DNA of 64,000 bases, taken from the NCBI RefSeq assembly GCF_020184175.1, contig NC_065532.1, positions 12,028,001 through 12,092,000 on the forward strand. The letters run 5' to 3'. A program made the translations under genes and the position numbers. The notes under the pieces were generated by a model. That model saw only the letters and a list, made by a program, of their open reading frames with translations, was not told the DNA's origin and ran no database searches. The stretch comes from Aphis gossypii (taxonomy: Eukaryota; Arthropoda; Insecta; Hemiptera; Aphididae). Below, piece by piece: positions 1-12,660 of the stretch (positions are counted from its first letter, which is position 1; each line of letters starts with the position of its first letter).

Positions 1-2330
1 TTCGTTTATCAACGACAGTTTATTTTTTTTTTAAAAAAACATCCGAAATTATTAGGTGTAAACATCGATATGTATGTTTAATATTATGTGTACAAACATG
101 TACACGTGAGTATATTTAACAATGTTGTTATAAGAATGTATTAACTGCATTCCTGGTACAGTACCATATTAGTCCAACGCGATAATTGAAATATATTAAA
201 TTCAACGCATGTTAAATTAAACTTTTGAGTTAATAATTTAGTTTTTGTAGTGACTTTTATTATTTTTTCAATAGTTTGAAGTTGTATTATTATACATTTT
301 TCTTTCAAACATTACTTCTGATGTTTAAATTGGAAGTTACGTAAAATACACAACAAAAGTACACATAAGTTTTACGTCCATGTAGTACTACCGATTTATC
401 TAATAATCCTTATAAAATATTATACTATATTAGAACATAGTTTTTTCAATTTTCGAAAATTGTAGAAGCTAAATTATATAATAAAAAACTATATATAGTT
501 GTAAAATATAGCTGTAAATATTAATCAGTACATGCTTATAGATTAACATGTTTAGTTTTATTTCACTACTGCCAGAAACGTTTTAAAATGACATATAACT
601 GTCAGTTTTTTTTTTTAAACCACAATGTCTATAAAATATATTTAACAACGGAGTGCCAATAAATAATTTGTACATTCATATATTCATATAAATTTAAATT
701 CACTTTAAATTTTTTATTAACAAAACGGCATTTCCAATTCTATGAAACATCCAATTTTATAATATTATTAGATTTACTAAAAAATTTTCTTCAGCAATGA
801 TTTTTTATTGACTAAAAACATTTTAAAATTGAATACAGAATGTTTTTACTTTTAGTAATGACTACAACATATATTTTATTCTTTATTATAAACCAGAATA
901 TTTTTCAGGGTACCTACCTCGACTTATAATAATCGAGTTTTTAACCAGTAGTTAATGTATCTATTATACACTTTTAAGTACATTAAATACTTTTTTAAGT
1001 ATTTAAAGTGTTGATGAGGAAAGAGAAGAGAATATTTCACAATCTATAAATACACTACTCTTCTCATTAAAACTTTAAATACTTATAGGTAACTATAATT
1101 AACTACTCTTCCAAAATTTGATTCTGTTTGTTTATATACATATATTGAAATACTCCGAATAATATTTTTAATGAAATTAATTAATAACGTGTTGTCTGAA
1201 AAATAATAAAAACTTTAAAAAATATTTTTTAAAAACATCAGTTTTTAAAATAAAGAGGATTTTGCGTTAAATAAATCACCCAAAACATGACACATATTAT
1301 TAGAATATAGAACTAATTTATATATTTTAAAGATATATACAAGATTATACACAGTTATAAGTCTAATAATGATTATGATGTATAATAAACTTACAAACAA
1401 AATTTTTGTTTTAACTATGAAATTACTCGTCCGTGTACTAAACAATAATCTGATTTTCTACGATGTTAAACTTTAAGTAGTTATCGTCTACAATATTATT
1501 ACTGCTTGTCATGATGTCTAGATGTTTAAATCAAAACAAATGAAAATAAAAATGTATTTTAGTTAGATTACAATATTATATGGTTTATGAGTGTGTTTAA
1601 AATTTAAATAACTGTTGTATTGCAAAGCATCCGTGTGTATTTAAGTAACTGTTTAAAAATACCGTAGTCTATCTTCCTTACCTTAAGTTTAAACTTATTT
1701 TTAGAAGTTCTGAACAATGGTTTCGATGCTCTAAGTAATTATAAAATATTATAAATAGTTTTTTGACTTCTTTGTAGATTAAAAAGAGGTCGTACCCGCA
1801 TATTGTATTGCCTCCGTCTAACTAACGCATACTAACTAACCAAAACTTAAAATGTTGTATAACAATAATGTTATGATACTTTTTAACCTATAAATATTAT
1901 TTTTATCTACATTATTTGTATATTATTAACAGTTTTAGAATTTTAGATAATCAAGTTTTTATTATGAAAAAAAAATAAAATAAAATAAGCAAGTATCCAC
2001 TTTAGTTTTTGTATTTTTTTTTTTTTTTTTTTTTTTAATAAGAGACATTATCTCAAATATATAAATATTAAACAATAATACTATTATGTATATATCTCAA
2101 ACTGAAATATAATTTTATTTGAATATTAGGAAACAAATGGTGTTTTAAATATTGTGAACATGAACGAACTGATTACATATTAGGTTAAAGTAGATGTTTG
2201 CAAAACCATTATTTTTCAAACTACACAAGACAACGTTTGGATTAATGGAATAGAATTTAAAAGGGTACACACTTTACATTATTTATTTTCGTATAATATT
2301 TACATGTACCTATTTTTATAGGAATTTACA
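1..2330. other. AT-rich non-coding DNA
   Basis: No open frame here looks like a gene: the longest is 66 codons, on the minus strand near 1245-1445, and it is rich in I, Y, L and K as AT-rich random DNA would be. A poly-T run of 23 bases lies at 2014-2036. A GGTACCTACCTCG string near 908-920 is an example of the motif that suggests an aphid. Nothing else is visible. Confidence 0.75.
2014..2036. repeat. poly-T homopolymer (23 bases)
   Basis: An uninterrupted T run. On the minus strand it would be a poly-A tract, but there is no recognisable retroposon body beside it, so I treat it as simple sequence. Confidence 0.9.
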
Positions 2331-3290
2331 TTCCAAGGGTGTAGCTAAATCACCGGGTGGAAATATAGAACCTACACCCACTGTTATGCAGTCCGGCAGA
2401 AGACAAACGACCTATCCAACTTCGGACCCCACAGCGTGATGCATATAGTTGATTAAAAGCATTTGGATCCTGAAATCGTAATTCATTTTTGTTCTTGTTT
2501 TTGTTTTTGTTTTTTTTTTTTTTGGAAATTCGTATTTTATAAATTATTCATTAATAACTTTTAAATCTGAAAACGTAAATCCTGGAGGGTGTTCATTAAC
2601 AGGTTCACGAGTGGTGTGTCTGTGACTTTATCTTCGCCCGAGGTTATTTGGCAAACTCTCGTTCCATCATACAACGTTTAAAATGTAATTAATTTAAAGG
2701 GTTGACACGTAATCGTAAAGGGAGTATGGATGATGACGGGATGGGCGGTCCGGAGGTACCAGTAGACAGTACCGCAGTGGTATGCAATGAATTAATACTT
2801 TGGTTCCAAATACGATGTGGACGGAGAAAACTTGGTGGATATTATTACATTATAACCCGCCCAAAAACCACCATCGATGGAATTTGAAGAACAGTAGAAC
2901 AATGGAGAAGGTCGTTACTAGTATTTTCCACCGACTGTTTAGGCATTTTAGTTTGTGTTTGGACTCTTTCGTCCCTTTGGCTCGTCTGGACAAAGGTGAT
3001 ACCTCTGCAAAACCACAATGGAACTCAGTTACGTCCGTCAAAGCGAATTTTATCCGCACCTCTCGGTTTGTGGTAGATATGGTTTTGGTTTTTGTTTTTA
3101 AAAGCCCGTTTCATCGTAAAGGATTTAGGGTCAATATTTTTTTTTTGGCAGAAAAAAAAAGAGAACCTTTTGGTTGTTTTTTTACTAACCTTATCGGACT
3201 AATTAAAAATAATTTATTAGAACATCAACGGGGAGGGAAACACGAGGGATGTGTGCACTTAAGCTTTGTACATGGTTTTATCTAACGACG
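2331..3290. other. Less AT-rich block with unusually long open frames, unidentified
   Basis: This block is visibly richer in G and C than its flanks. It holds a 61-codon frame at 2702-2887 and an overlapping 161-codon frame at 2800-3285, both on the plus strand, and a 69-codon minus-strand frame at 2850-3059. The 61-codon frame is fairly balanced in composition (residues D, G, P, E and V near its start). The 161-codon frame ends in K/F-rich low complexity where poly-T and poly-A runs occur (3138-3170). I recognise no domain in any of them. A T-rich tract with TTTTTG units at about 2485-2522 could be the reversed tail of a retroposed copy. Options are a decayed mobile-element fragment, an old pseudogene or chance. 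I do not call a gene. Confidence 0.35.
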
Positions 3291-4771
3291 CGACAGTGAA
3301 TTTTTTTTTTAATTAAAATAACTTTATCATTATTCTTTTTGAAATAACGACAAGAGAGATAATATATCTTAAAGTCGCTATTTGCACCATTAAAATTCAT
3401 AACCTTGGATTTTAAATTGGACCTATATCCTGGTGAATAATGTATTTAAGAATACAATTTTAATTGTTTTATAATTTAATATTAAATGAATTGCAACGTT
3501 TATTTAATTATATTCAGTAACACAATATGAATTCATAATGAACTATATAAAGTCAAGTTATTGTGTTAAAATTTATTATCTCAATAGATATTCAAGTGCT
3601 AAAAATCGTGCACAAGACTCAAAATTCAAAGAAAAAATTCAATTATTTTGAAATATTATTAATTAACTTATGTCTTATTATGTTTAATTTTTCACCCATT
3701 GTCATAATTCGTTTGAATTTAAGCTATCTTAAATTAGAAAATAATTAAATGTTATAAAATTATAATGTGCTTTTTACACTAAAATTTATCATAATATGCC
3801 AATAGATCATTGTTTCTATACTTTCTTTATACTTTTCTTCCTAAAAAGAACAAAATTATCTTATTAAAAATTCAATTTAAAGAAGTTTGATGCAATGATG
3901 ATTATTAATATTGTTATAATATTATCAAATAATATAATATGATAACACTTAAAATTATTTTATTTATAAATTTAGTTGTATATCACATTTTTCGATTTTG
4001 TTTGTACAATAAATACAATTTTAGTCGAGTACGAGTTTTTAGTACCATATAAAAAATATATACTTTTAGAGTGTTATTACTAACTTTTTTTCCGACGAGT
4101 TGGAACAATTTCAGTCACCACACAAATATATTACATTCACTCAGTGAAGGGTCCCTCCATACAATATAACATGATTTCATGGAAAATTTATTCTACTTCA
4201 ATTTTTTTTTATACTTCAATAAAAGTTAATGCTTACAATTTTATAAATATTGCTATTATTAACTTGAATACACGATAATAATTAAATTAGTGATTTGGTA
4301 CATCGAATAATGATTATACAGCATTAAGTAATTTCAATCATCATTATTTTGCTTTCTTTGTTAATTTTTTGGAGTACGTTAATCATGGAAGTATATTGGT
4401 GTTGAATTTATGACGAAAATATGAATAATCGATTTTAAAAATTTCGATTTATTCTTAATGTCAAAGTTCTTTACAAAGATTATTATAATCCATGAATTGA
4501 AATTGCACCAAAATAGCTTGTATATGATTAAAGGAAATGTTAATGATATTAAACTCAATGATACATGGGTTGTAAAAGTAATAATAAACTTAACAGTAAA
4601 TCCACATAAAATTAATTAAAATTAACATTTTTAATATTTAAACCATTTAAATTATATTATTAACCATTTATATAAATCAAGGTTTAAGTAAAGAATTATT
4701 AATAAATGATATAATATTGAATAATCAATATGATATTTTACGTAAATCATTTCAATGACATATTTTTGTTT

Positions 4772-4806
<35 letters not shown>

Positions 4807-5700
4807 TACATAGAACTAGAAGATTCAACACTAAATATCGTAAATTTTTATTTTTTGCTATCCCTAATTAAATTTCAAAAATCTACACTAAAAATCAATG
4901 AAAAATTCATTAATAGAAATTATTTTTAAATAAATATCTTTACTATTAGTACATTTTTAATAGAATGAAATGACAATCATGATACAAATTTTAAATTTGG
5001 TTTAATTTCCACTGTTATTCTAATTAATAAAATGTTCAAAAAATTATGATTTATAATGAATTTTTTTGAATTATTTATTAACATTTTAAAATTTTCTATT
5101 TGTTGAAACAACACGATTATTGTCAATTTAAATTGAACAAAAGTCGTCATCGTCATCCTAACTATAAGACGAGTCTATTGAGTATTGTCATATAACATTG
5201 ATATTTCCGTTTCCCTAGTACATTCATGCATCAAGTATAAATCAGAGTCCTTATCGACATATTATTTCATATTTCATAAAACTATACCACTGCAGTGTGA
5301 ACATATTGAAATAAATTTCCGATAAGAACTGAATAGGCACGAAAATAATAATAAAGAGGCAATAAACACAAATAATACAACAAAGTTACATGAATATATT
5401 ATGACAAAAAAAACCAACCGTCAAATTTCGTGTGTTACAAAAAAAAAATGAAAATGTCACAACAACACAGAAAATATATTAAAAATAAATTATTATTATT
5501 TTTATCATTTTTTTTTCAATTGTTTTCGGACTTAATTACATAAGACTATTGAAATAAATTAATTGAATAAGAAATACAACTTCTCCAATAAATCAATAAT
5601 TGTGTAACTTAATACTTAACTTTTTAATTCACAATATCCCTGTTAAACTCTAATCGTGTTCGCCGTATACTGTAAAAATGTTTATTATATAACAGTATAA
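3291..5700. other. AT-rich non-coding DNA
   Basis: Long A/T runs, no credible open frame (the longest is 61 codons, I/L/N-rich) and no RNA gene. It contains the (TA)14 microsatellite described separately. Confidence 0.75.
4775..4802. repeat. (TA)14 microsatellite
   Basis: A perfect TA dinucleotide run of 28 bases, followed by TTCATACA. Likely length-polymorphic. Confidence 0.95.
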
Positions 5701-6350
5701 CCCGATAAGAACGAATCTTTTAAGGACTATCAAAACACTAAATTATCTCGACTCACCAGAACATTAACGACCATTGAAACTGGCCGACCACGTCATCTCG
5801 AGGGAAACTCACTACCAATAGGGTGTAAAATTAAACAGTGTAACAAAACATAACCGCACGTTTTAAACACGAAAGGCTTACAATAAATGCGATTATCCAC
5901 AATTAGAAACCGGAAACTCGTCCGCCCAAAAAACATTGATCATTGCCAAGGAAAATACGTAAATAAATTGACAACAAATCAACAGTCAGTGCGTCTGTGC
6001 AGTGTATTATAGTTTACAGTTTCCTTCGGATTTCTTTTACCAATTCAACACGACCAGACATTTTTAGCACTACTGATTTTCGCTAACAAGAATGATTAGA
6101 ATAACAAATACGCCTAAAATGGGACATCACAGATAGATTCGCCGGAACCTGACTGAAGACTCGTCCAACTTATCGCCTATAACTTCAGACTTCAACTATC
6201 GACTGCCTTTACTACGCATTTCACTGATAATTATTTAATTAGACCAATAGAAAATCATTTCTCCCAACATCAAGCCGGAACTTAACATCTAATCAACTAT
6301 TTGCTAAATTTACGAAAGATTCTTCTCATTATCAGGTTACGAACAATGAA
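5701..6350. other. Less AT-rich block, no gene recognised
   Basis: Base composition is more even than in the surrounding 5 kb, with strings such as CGACTCACCAG, GGCCGACCACGTC and CGCCGGAACCTGAC. Both strands are broken by stops at short intervals in every frame I read. TCAGTGCGTC at 5986-5995 resembles an arthropod initiator (TCAGT), but I see no convincing TATA box or downstream element. It may be a regulatory region or a remnant of a mobile element such as an LTR. Nothing decides between them. Confidence 0.3.
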
Positions 6351-8800
6351 GTATTCAAATTATGTAATCTAACATAATATAATATTACTTCATAAATTAC
6401 TTTTCATACTATTTTTTTTAATTTTTTTAAAATATTTTTTTTTTTATTTCGGGGTATTCCAAATTGTTATGCCTAAAGTAAAGTTATGACAGAACTAGAC
6501 TCATAGGGTAACAACATCTCACATATTATACTCCAATTTTTCAAACAATGGCGACAGTTGCAAATAGGTACGTATTTATTTTTGTTTTTTTTTTTCATTC
6601 TATTCACAGAATATCAAAGAGTTACAACTTGCGTTTGTGTTAAACTATACAACTCATAGGCTATATAATATATATAACTTAATAATAATTCATTACATCA
6701 AAATCGTGCATTTTTTTCAAATTAAATTTGAACTTATTTAACTTTTAATATTAATTTTATAATTTTAATATTATGATAAAGTACCTACACATTTATTAAA
6801 ATTATATCTTACTTAATTACTCAAAAAAAATATATTTTATGATTTGATTTTGATTATTATTTGTTTAAAAATTCTTTTTAAAATTGTATATCAATTAACT
6901 ATTCACCATTTCATCTTTTTTACAAATAAATATATTATAGATAATACATTTTTAAGGTTATCAACAAATGTATTTTTAAATAACCGTTTGGCAAGCTAAC
7001 CTATGTTTATATTCTATATATTTCTACATATTTTGTTGTTCCTTAAGATATCATCGGTTACAAACATTCTGAAGCTTATACGTGAGGTGAACAGTTGATA
7101 TTTTATATGAAAGCAATTTATAACGATTTACAACGATGTCTTATAAAGCCTTCTAAATAGATCTACGTACAATGGTCCAAAATTGTCACTGAATTTATGG
7201 GGGTTGAAAACGCTTTATGGACTTTTAGAATGTTCTTATTCGACAAAATGTGTACCTTCACTTACTAACTATAATACAGATCATAATAAACATAATAATA
7301 TACAACTTGATATAAAAAAGACTTGGCACAACTTACAGTCAGAAAATAAAGTTGATAAACATTTTTTAGAAGAATTAAATTGATAGTATGATATTTTATT
7401 TTTATTTTAAAAAATGTTTAGAAACACAATAATAAACAAAATATTACATTATTTACGATTAAACTAAATATTTTATTAAATATTTTTCACGCAATACATT
7501 TATATACTGATCATAATTCATTAAAAATAAAATTGTGATGTATCTAAAAATACCGTTTGATTTAGACTCATTGTGAAATAGTGTTTTTCTATACTCCCGA
7601 AGGGCTATAATTAATTTTGTGCCCCCTTCAATTGTCGTTTTCGGTTTCTTTGCGTTTTCCCTAAGGATCTCGAAGACGTACGAGTATGAAACGGAAATTT
7701 GTTTGTCAACCTTATAAGACATCAATGACGTATGCTTGGTAACTTAATCTTTGATCTATATTCATTCACGTGTTTTGAAGGTATATAATAGTTTGTACTT
7801 TATGCACATCACTTGCACGTCGTCAACCAATCTCGAGTGAAAGTTTAAAATTAAAATGTATTAAGCCGGAAATAACAATATTAAAATATATATCCTGCCA
7901 TTTGCCAATGTATAATAATAAATATTTTTATAGCTGAAAAAAAAAATATCATCCAATCTACAATAGCATATTATAATAACGAAATTTTATAAAAAATTAT
8001 GTAATATTTTATAGTATTAGTAATAAAATATAAAAATAATTTGTTTTTAATAGGTACTAATAATCGAAATTTAATTGATACCTCAGTCAATATCATTATT
8101 ATCATAATATTTAAAATCTGTTATTATTGAAATTAAAAAAATGTGCTACGTTTTATTCTGGAAAAAAAAATATTTGCTATAAAACAATTTAACTTTTTTT
8201 TTCATCCACCCAAAGTAGTTAGTTAGTAAATATTGTGCTTTCACATCATTTTCATTATAGACTTTTATTTTCATTGAATCAATATTTAACTAAGTAAATT
8301 AGGTGAATTAAACTAAAATTTCATTATCACAATATAATCAATAAAGTCTCGTCTAAATCTGGTTATTCGGTTCACCAGATTTCAAATGTAGTATTTCAAA
8401 GGAACATACGGCATTGTGCCTTTCTATTGTAACGTTCATAATAATGCGAATTGATTTCCAAGCAATCCATTTTCACCGTTACCCCTTTGCGCTTCCGGTT
8501 GCCTTCTCGTTATTAACGTATTTCTTGCCTCGTATAGAGTTTCTCTCTTATAGTGCCACGTGATAACGCGGCGTGTGACTATATAGTAAAAATAAATGGT
8601 CGAAATATCTTAAAATCCATTTTCATTATTTTCAATGATTCGTTTCTAATAACAGGTACCTATACTTCATAATTGTACTTTGTACTGTTGAATACTGATA
8701 CACATAATGGCAGTCAATGCACTTTCGACTGAATTGACAATTGTATAAATAAAAAAACGCTGTATGGTTCAACTGAAACGTATTATGTTAAAAAAGAAGG
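6351..8800. other. AT-rich non-coding DNA with two mildly GC-richer patches
   Basis: Mostly A/T runs. At 7560-7740 a GC-richer patch gives an 88-codon minus-strand frame (7459-7725) with no recognisable domain; the K/E/I-rich reading is compatible with chance. At 8380-8580 another patch (for example CGTTACCCCTTTGCGCTTCCGG and GCCACGTGATAACGCGGCGTG) contains a CACGTG E-box near 8557 but no open frame of note. Confidence 0.6.
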
Positions 8801-8810
8801 TCGGCAAATG

Positions 8811-10525
8811 GGTACCGCTTTTCCGTGCATTAGTTATCGATTAGGTTACTGTAATGGATGTGTTAAATTTTAATTCAATGATATATCATTGTAGGTATAC
8901 AAACAACGATTCTAAATGATAAAACGATTTGATAGCTTACATATTATATATCACTACCTAAGTATATTTTATAATAAATGTTATATGTTTTTCGATATAG
9001 GTACCTATTGAAGTCATTAATTTTAACATTATAAGTTGATTTACTTTTTCCCTTAAAAAATTCTGATTTATTATATGATTAGTGTTTGATCATAAAAGTA
9101 ATACGTATATATACTAGCTAATTTATCCGGCGTTGCTCGTACCATATGATATTATTACTATTATTATTACATTTTATTATTTTAAATTATTATTAAAAGT
9201 CAATACCACTAAACCGTAAAACGGTGTGAATGAGTTCATCATATCAATATAACAGGTATTATCTTAAAACTAATTGAATTATTTTGAAAATTATATTGTG
9301 TAAAGTAAAATTCATAATGTGCATACCTACAAGTCACAATGAATATGTCTTTTTAAATTATAACAAGGATAGTAATTAAAGTGAGTAATTTCATAAACGT
9401 GTGAAGTTAGATGTTTATAAAATTAATTTAATTTATATATTTTTTATCATGTGTGGCATTTTAAGTTATAGTCATACAACTAGCCATGACACACTTAGTC
9501 ATCGGTTTGAACCTTTGTGCAGTGCAAAAAATATTACTTCGTAAATACGAAATCTTCACCATCATTCCGATTCCTAACCTAGTCACCACCGGACTATTCA
9601 ACTGAGCATGACGTTCATACACGTGAAAAATGATCTTTTTAGAAAAAGGGGTTATAGTGAGCCACACAAACACTACCCTTTCAATTGATAAAACATTGAC
9701 AAAAGCTGATAAAGTCATATCAATAAATAACTAATAATAATAAAAATATTTTTTAGATTTTGCACTATAAAATATTATCTATGAAGAATATTGTGTTTAA
9801 TTTGTAGACCTTTACTATAAAAATTGAAGATATTACAAATTTTTTATTATAAAATACGTCTTATACTTTGTAAATTTTTATGAATTTGAAAAAATTCATT
9901 TTAGTTCTAACTCAAAATACTTGTACACAATTTATTATTTTTATTTATTCAATGGTATTTTACAATCTAGTTATTAAAATATTAGCTATATTTAACAACT
10001 CATATAAATTTTAGTGGATTTAATCTCAATTATTTTTATTTCTATTATCATCTATTATTAAAAACTTATAAAATACTTTGTATTATATTTTCAAGGTTTT
10101 TGAACCGAGTGAAAATATTTTTTCATTATCATTTATAAAAAAAAAAAAACTAAGAAAGTCGAATATTTCAGTTGTCTATAAAACACTAAAAATATTTTGA
10201 AAATTATACCATATATTTATATAAAACAATAATATTAACATTTAGTAAAATTTTCATATTTCTAAGATAAGTTATTAGCAAGGTTATTCGTTTATGAGTT
10301 ATAAAAAAATATAGAAATCAACTCTTTTTTTCTCTAATTATTAAAAAATTTAATCAGCATTTTTTACGTTTTTCTTCCCAGTGTACAAATAAAATGAAAT
10401 TTTCTATCAGAAATCATCTAAAATTAAAATCAAAGCATTTTTACTGTCCTAAAAAGTTATGGTAAACCCAAAAAAAAAAAACATCGTATAATCATTACAT
10501 GTATTGCTCCACTCAGAATCTAAAA
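8811..10525 (+). repeat. Dispersed aphid-type repeat, copy A (old, probably interrupted)
   Basis: The head (about 8826-8920) matches copy C: both have AGGT(T/C)ACTG(T/C)AATGG followed by a T/A-rich stretch, TCAATGAT or ACAATGAT, and then AACG(A/T)TTCTAAATGA. The body at about 10080-10525 has the family's features: AAGTTATGGTAAACCC near 10455, ACATCGTA, and the terminal GCTCCACTCAGAATCTAAAA at 10506-10525, which aligns with the end of copy B. The middle (about 9111-9720) does not look like the other copies and may be a later insertion. Identification as an aphid family comes from memory of such sequences; the pairwise similarity inside the window is seen directly. The copy is too diverged to be active and codes for nothing. 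Confidence 0.6.
9111..9720. mobile_element. Possible inserted mobile-element remnant inside copy A
   Basis: It begins with ACTAGCTAATTTATCCGGCG followed by TTGCTCGT. I associate such TAGCT...CCGGCGTTGC ends with abundant interspersed elements of arthropods, but I cannot name the class. The right part (9461-9718) is less AT-rich and holds an 85-codon minus-strand frame with no recognisable domain. No terminal repeats or target-site duplications are evident, so the boundaries are approximate. Confidence 0.3.
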
Positions 10526-10530
10526 ATAAG

Positions 10531-10554
10531 TAATTGTGTAATTGTGTAATTGTG
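10531..10554. repeat. Short tandem repeat, TAATTGTG x3
   Basis: Three exact copies of an 8-base unit begin five bases after the apparent end of repeat copy A. This could be slippage at the element's end or a degenerate tail. Confidence 0.85.
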
Positions 10555-10555
10555 T

Positions 10556-12229
10556 ATTGACTATTAAGATAATTTAAAATGTTAATGTTTCAAATGTATA
10601 TTATTGAAAAATATTATTGTCTTAACTTTAGAACTCTAAAGACACTTAAAAATACTTTTATGTATTCTTTAAATTTTAAAATTAATCTCACATTATTAAT
10701 TGTATTATCGTGCAATTTTGATGCTTTGAAAAATGAGATTACTATTATTTGTTTTTGAACTAACTAACATATGCAATAATAACTTTGTATTATAACTTTA
10801 ATATTTTTACAGTATAACATATTTTAATTTTCCGTCTTTTTATTATACTAAAATAGTTCAAAAATTAATTTATTATCTTTTTGATAGATTTTATATATAT
10901 ATATATATTTATAAACAATGATTTTATAAAATAAAATTTCCAAAACTTTAATTTAGTTTAGTTGGTACAAAAATTTCTGTCAAACTGTTGCATAGTATTC
11001 TTTAATAAAAAACTTTCTGAAAACTTTTGACTCTAGTTAGACCTGACGACATCTTAGAACTTTTGCTTTTAATATTCAAAAAATGCGACCATAAAATATT
11101 TTAAAACTAAAATGTTTCAACATATGTGTTCAAATAATATTGTAACTAGTAAAATAGATACAATCTATTAAAATGATAAAGGCAGTATAATATCTATTGA
11201 TATGGTATGTACCTATTTTAAATTAAGTTTTATTTCACAAATTAAAATATATTTATAGCCTAAAAATAAACTAATAATCAGAGTTTATCGTATAATAATG
11301 TACGAGTTAAATTGAACGTTTTATTTTACAATAATAAAAATAATATAATGTTCATAATTCATTTAATATTTTGATAATCATTTTAAAATAACTATATCAT
11401 GGCTCTCTAGATATACACATTAGCTAACTTTTTTAATTAATTTTATTACAATAGAATAAAAGAGTATATTATTATATTTGTATATAAATCTTTCAAATTA
11501 TGCCATTAGTAAAATGTTTTTTCTTTCTTTAACGGCAAATGAAAAGAAATGAAACTATCAATAAATTACGCACAAATTTTTATACGTCGTTATTGCTTAT
11601 TTATATTACTGCATCTATCACTTTTATACAGCTATTTATTGGAATACTAATTTGATAAATGAGGAATAAATCTAATGTAAAATAATGTAATTTGTTTTTT
11701 TCTCAGAAAATTTTATAACTATCTTTTTTTTTAACTCAATTTATTTATTTTAATTCCTTTTAATCAGATATTTAATCAGTAAATCAGTAAATTATTGGAG
11801 TAATAATATAAAACTTACTACTATAGCCATTTTACATTATTTAAAAATAGGTATTTAATTATATTATATTGATAATTTTTTTTCTCCACAAATGAAAAAC
11901 TAATATAACAACAATAAATCATGCTAAATAAAAACATTTCAATGGATAAATATAACGTAAAACACAAAATTATAAAACAACTTTTATAATTTTATTTTAG
12001 TGTCTACATTTTAATAATATCAAATTATGCAATATATTTGTTTCTTAAAAAAATGTCATTTAATTTCTGTAAATTATGTTTAAGTAATCTTGAGTTCATC
12101 AGATTTCAAAATTGCTACTTTAGATTGAGATATACCTACGCGATCTTTTTACATACCTATTCCACCAAATTGCACAGTACCAATGTTTATATTTCTCGTT
12201 CTTTCAATTTTCATCCTTCCATCAGTTGA
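10556..12229. other. AT-rich non-coding DNA
   Basis: A short TA run lies at about 10892-10908. The only frame above 60 codons (12038-12229, plus strand) has no recognisable domain. No RNA gene or transposon end is visible. Confidence 0.75.
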
Positions 12230-12660
12230 TGGAAAATACATATGTTCCCGGAAAAATCTTCTCGATACCTCGCGCAGAATCTATTTCGAACATTACAGAG
12301 TTAAACGATACTGTATAGATACATGGTGCAGGAAGAGACGAGGACGTACAGTGTAAGCGGATAACAGATTTGGGTACCTACACGTAGAGAAATTCAAAAT
12401 GCATTAGAGACCACAGCCATTTTTAACATAAGCACTCCTTTAGCACGATACCAGTTTCGACCCAAACGTTAAAAATGTAGTCCGTAGATGTCTTATCTTT
12501 CGATAATATTGCTGCTTGTTTGTATCATTTTCTATTCGCTTTAGGTTTGCACGAGTACCCAATCGATTAGATAATACCTACGCCACAATGTATTGGTAAT
12601 ACACAATTGCATTACACGTGTGAAAATCATCAAAAAGTGTGCAATTTTAACCTAACTCAC
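12230..12660. other. Mildly GC-richer patch, function unknown
   Basis: Strings such as ATACCTCGCGCAGAATC and GGAAGAGACGAGGACGTACAG stand out from the background. It contains GGGTACCTACACG and CACGTGTG near 12616-12623. No open frame of significant length. A regulatory segment or an old repeat are both possible. Confidence 0.3.

Noticed and set aside
2818..2828. TGGACGGAGAA, matching the first 11 bases of microRNA miR-184
   Set aside because: The rest of the mature sequence does not match, and there is no complementary arm upstream to make a precursor hairpin.
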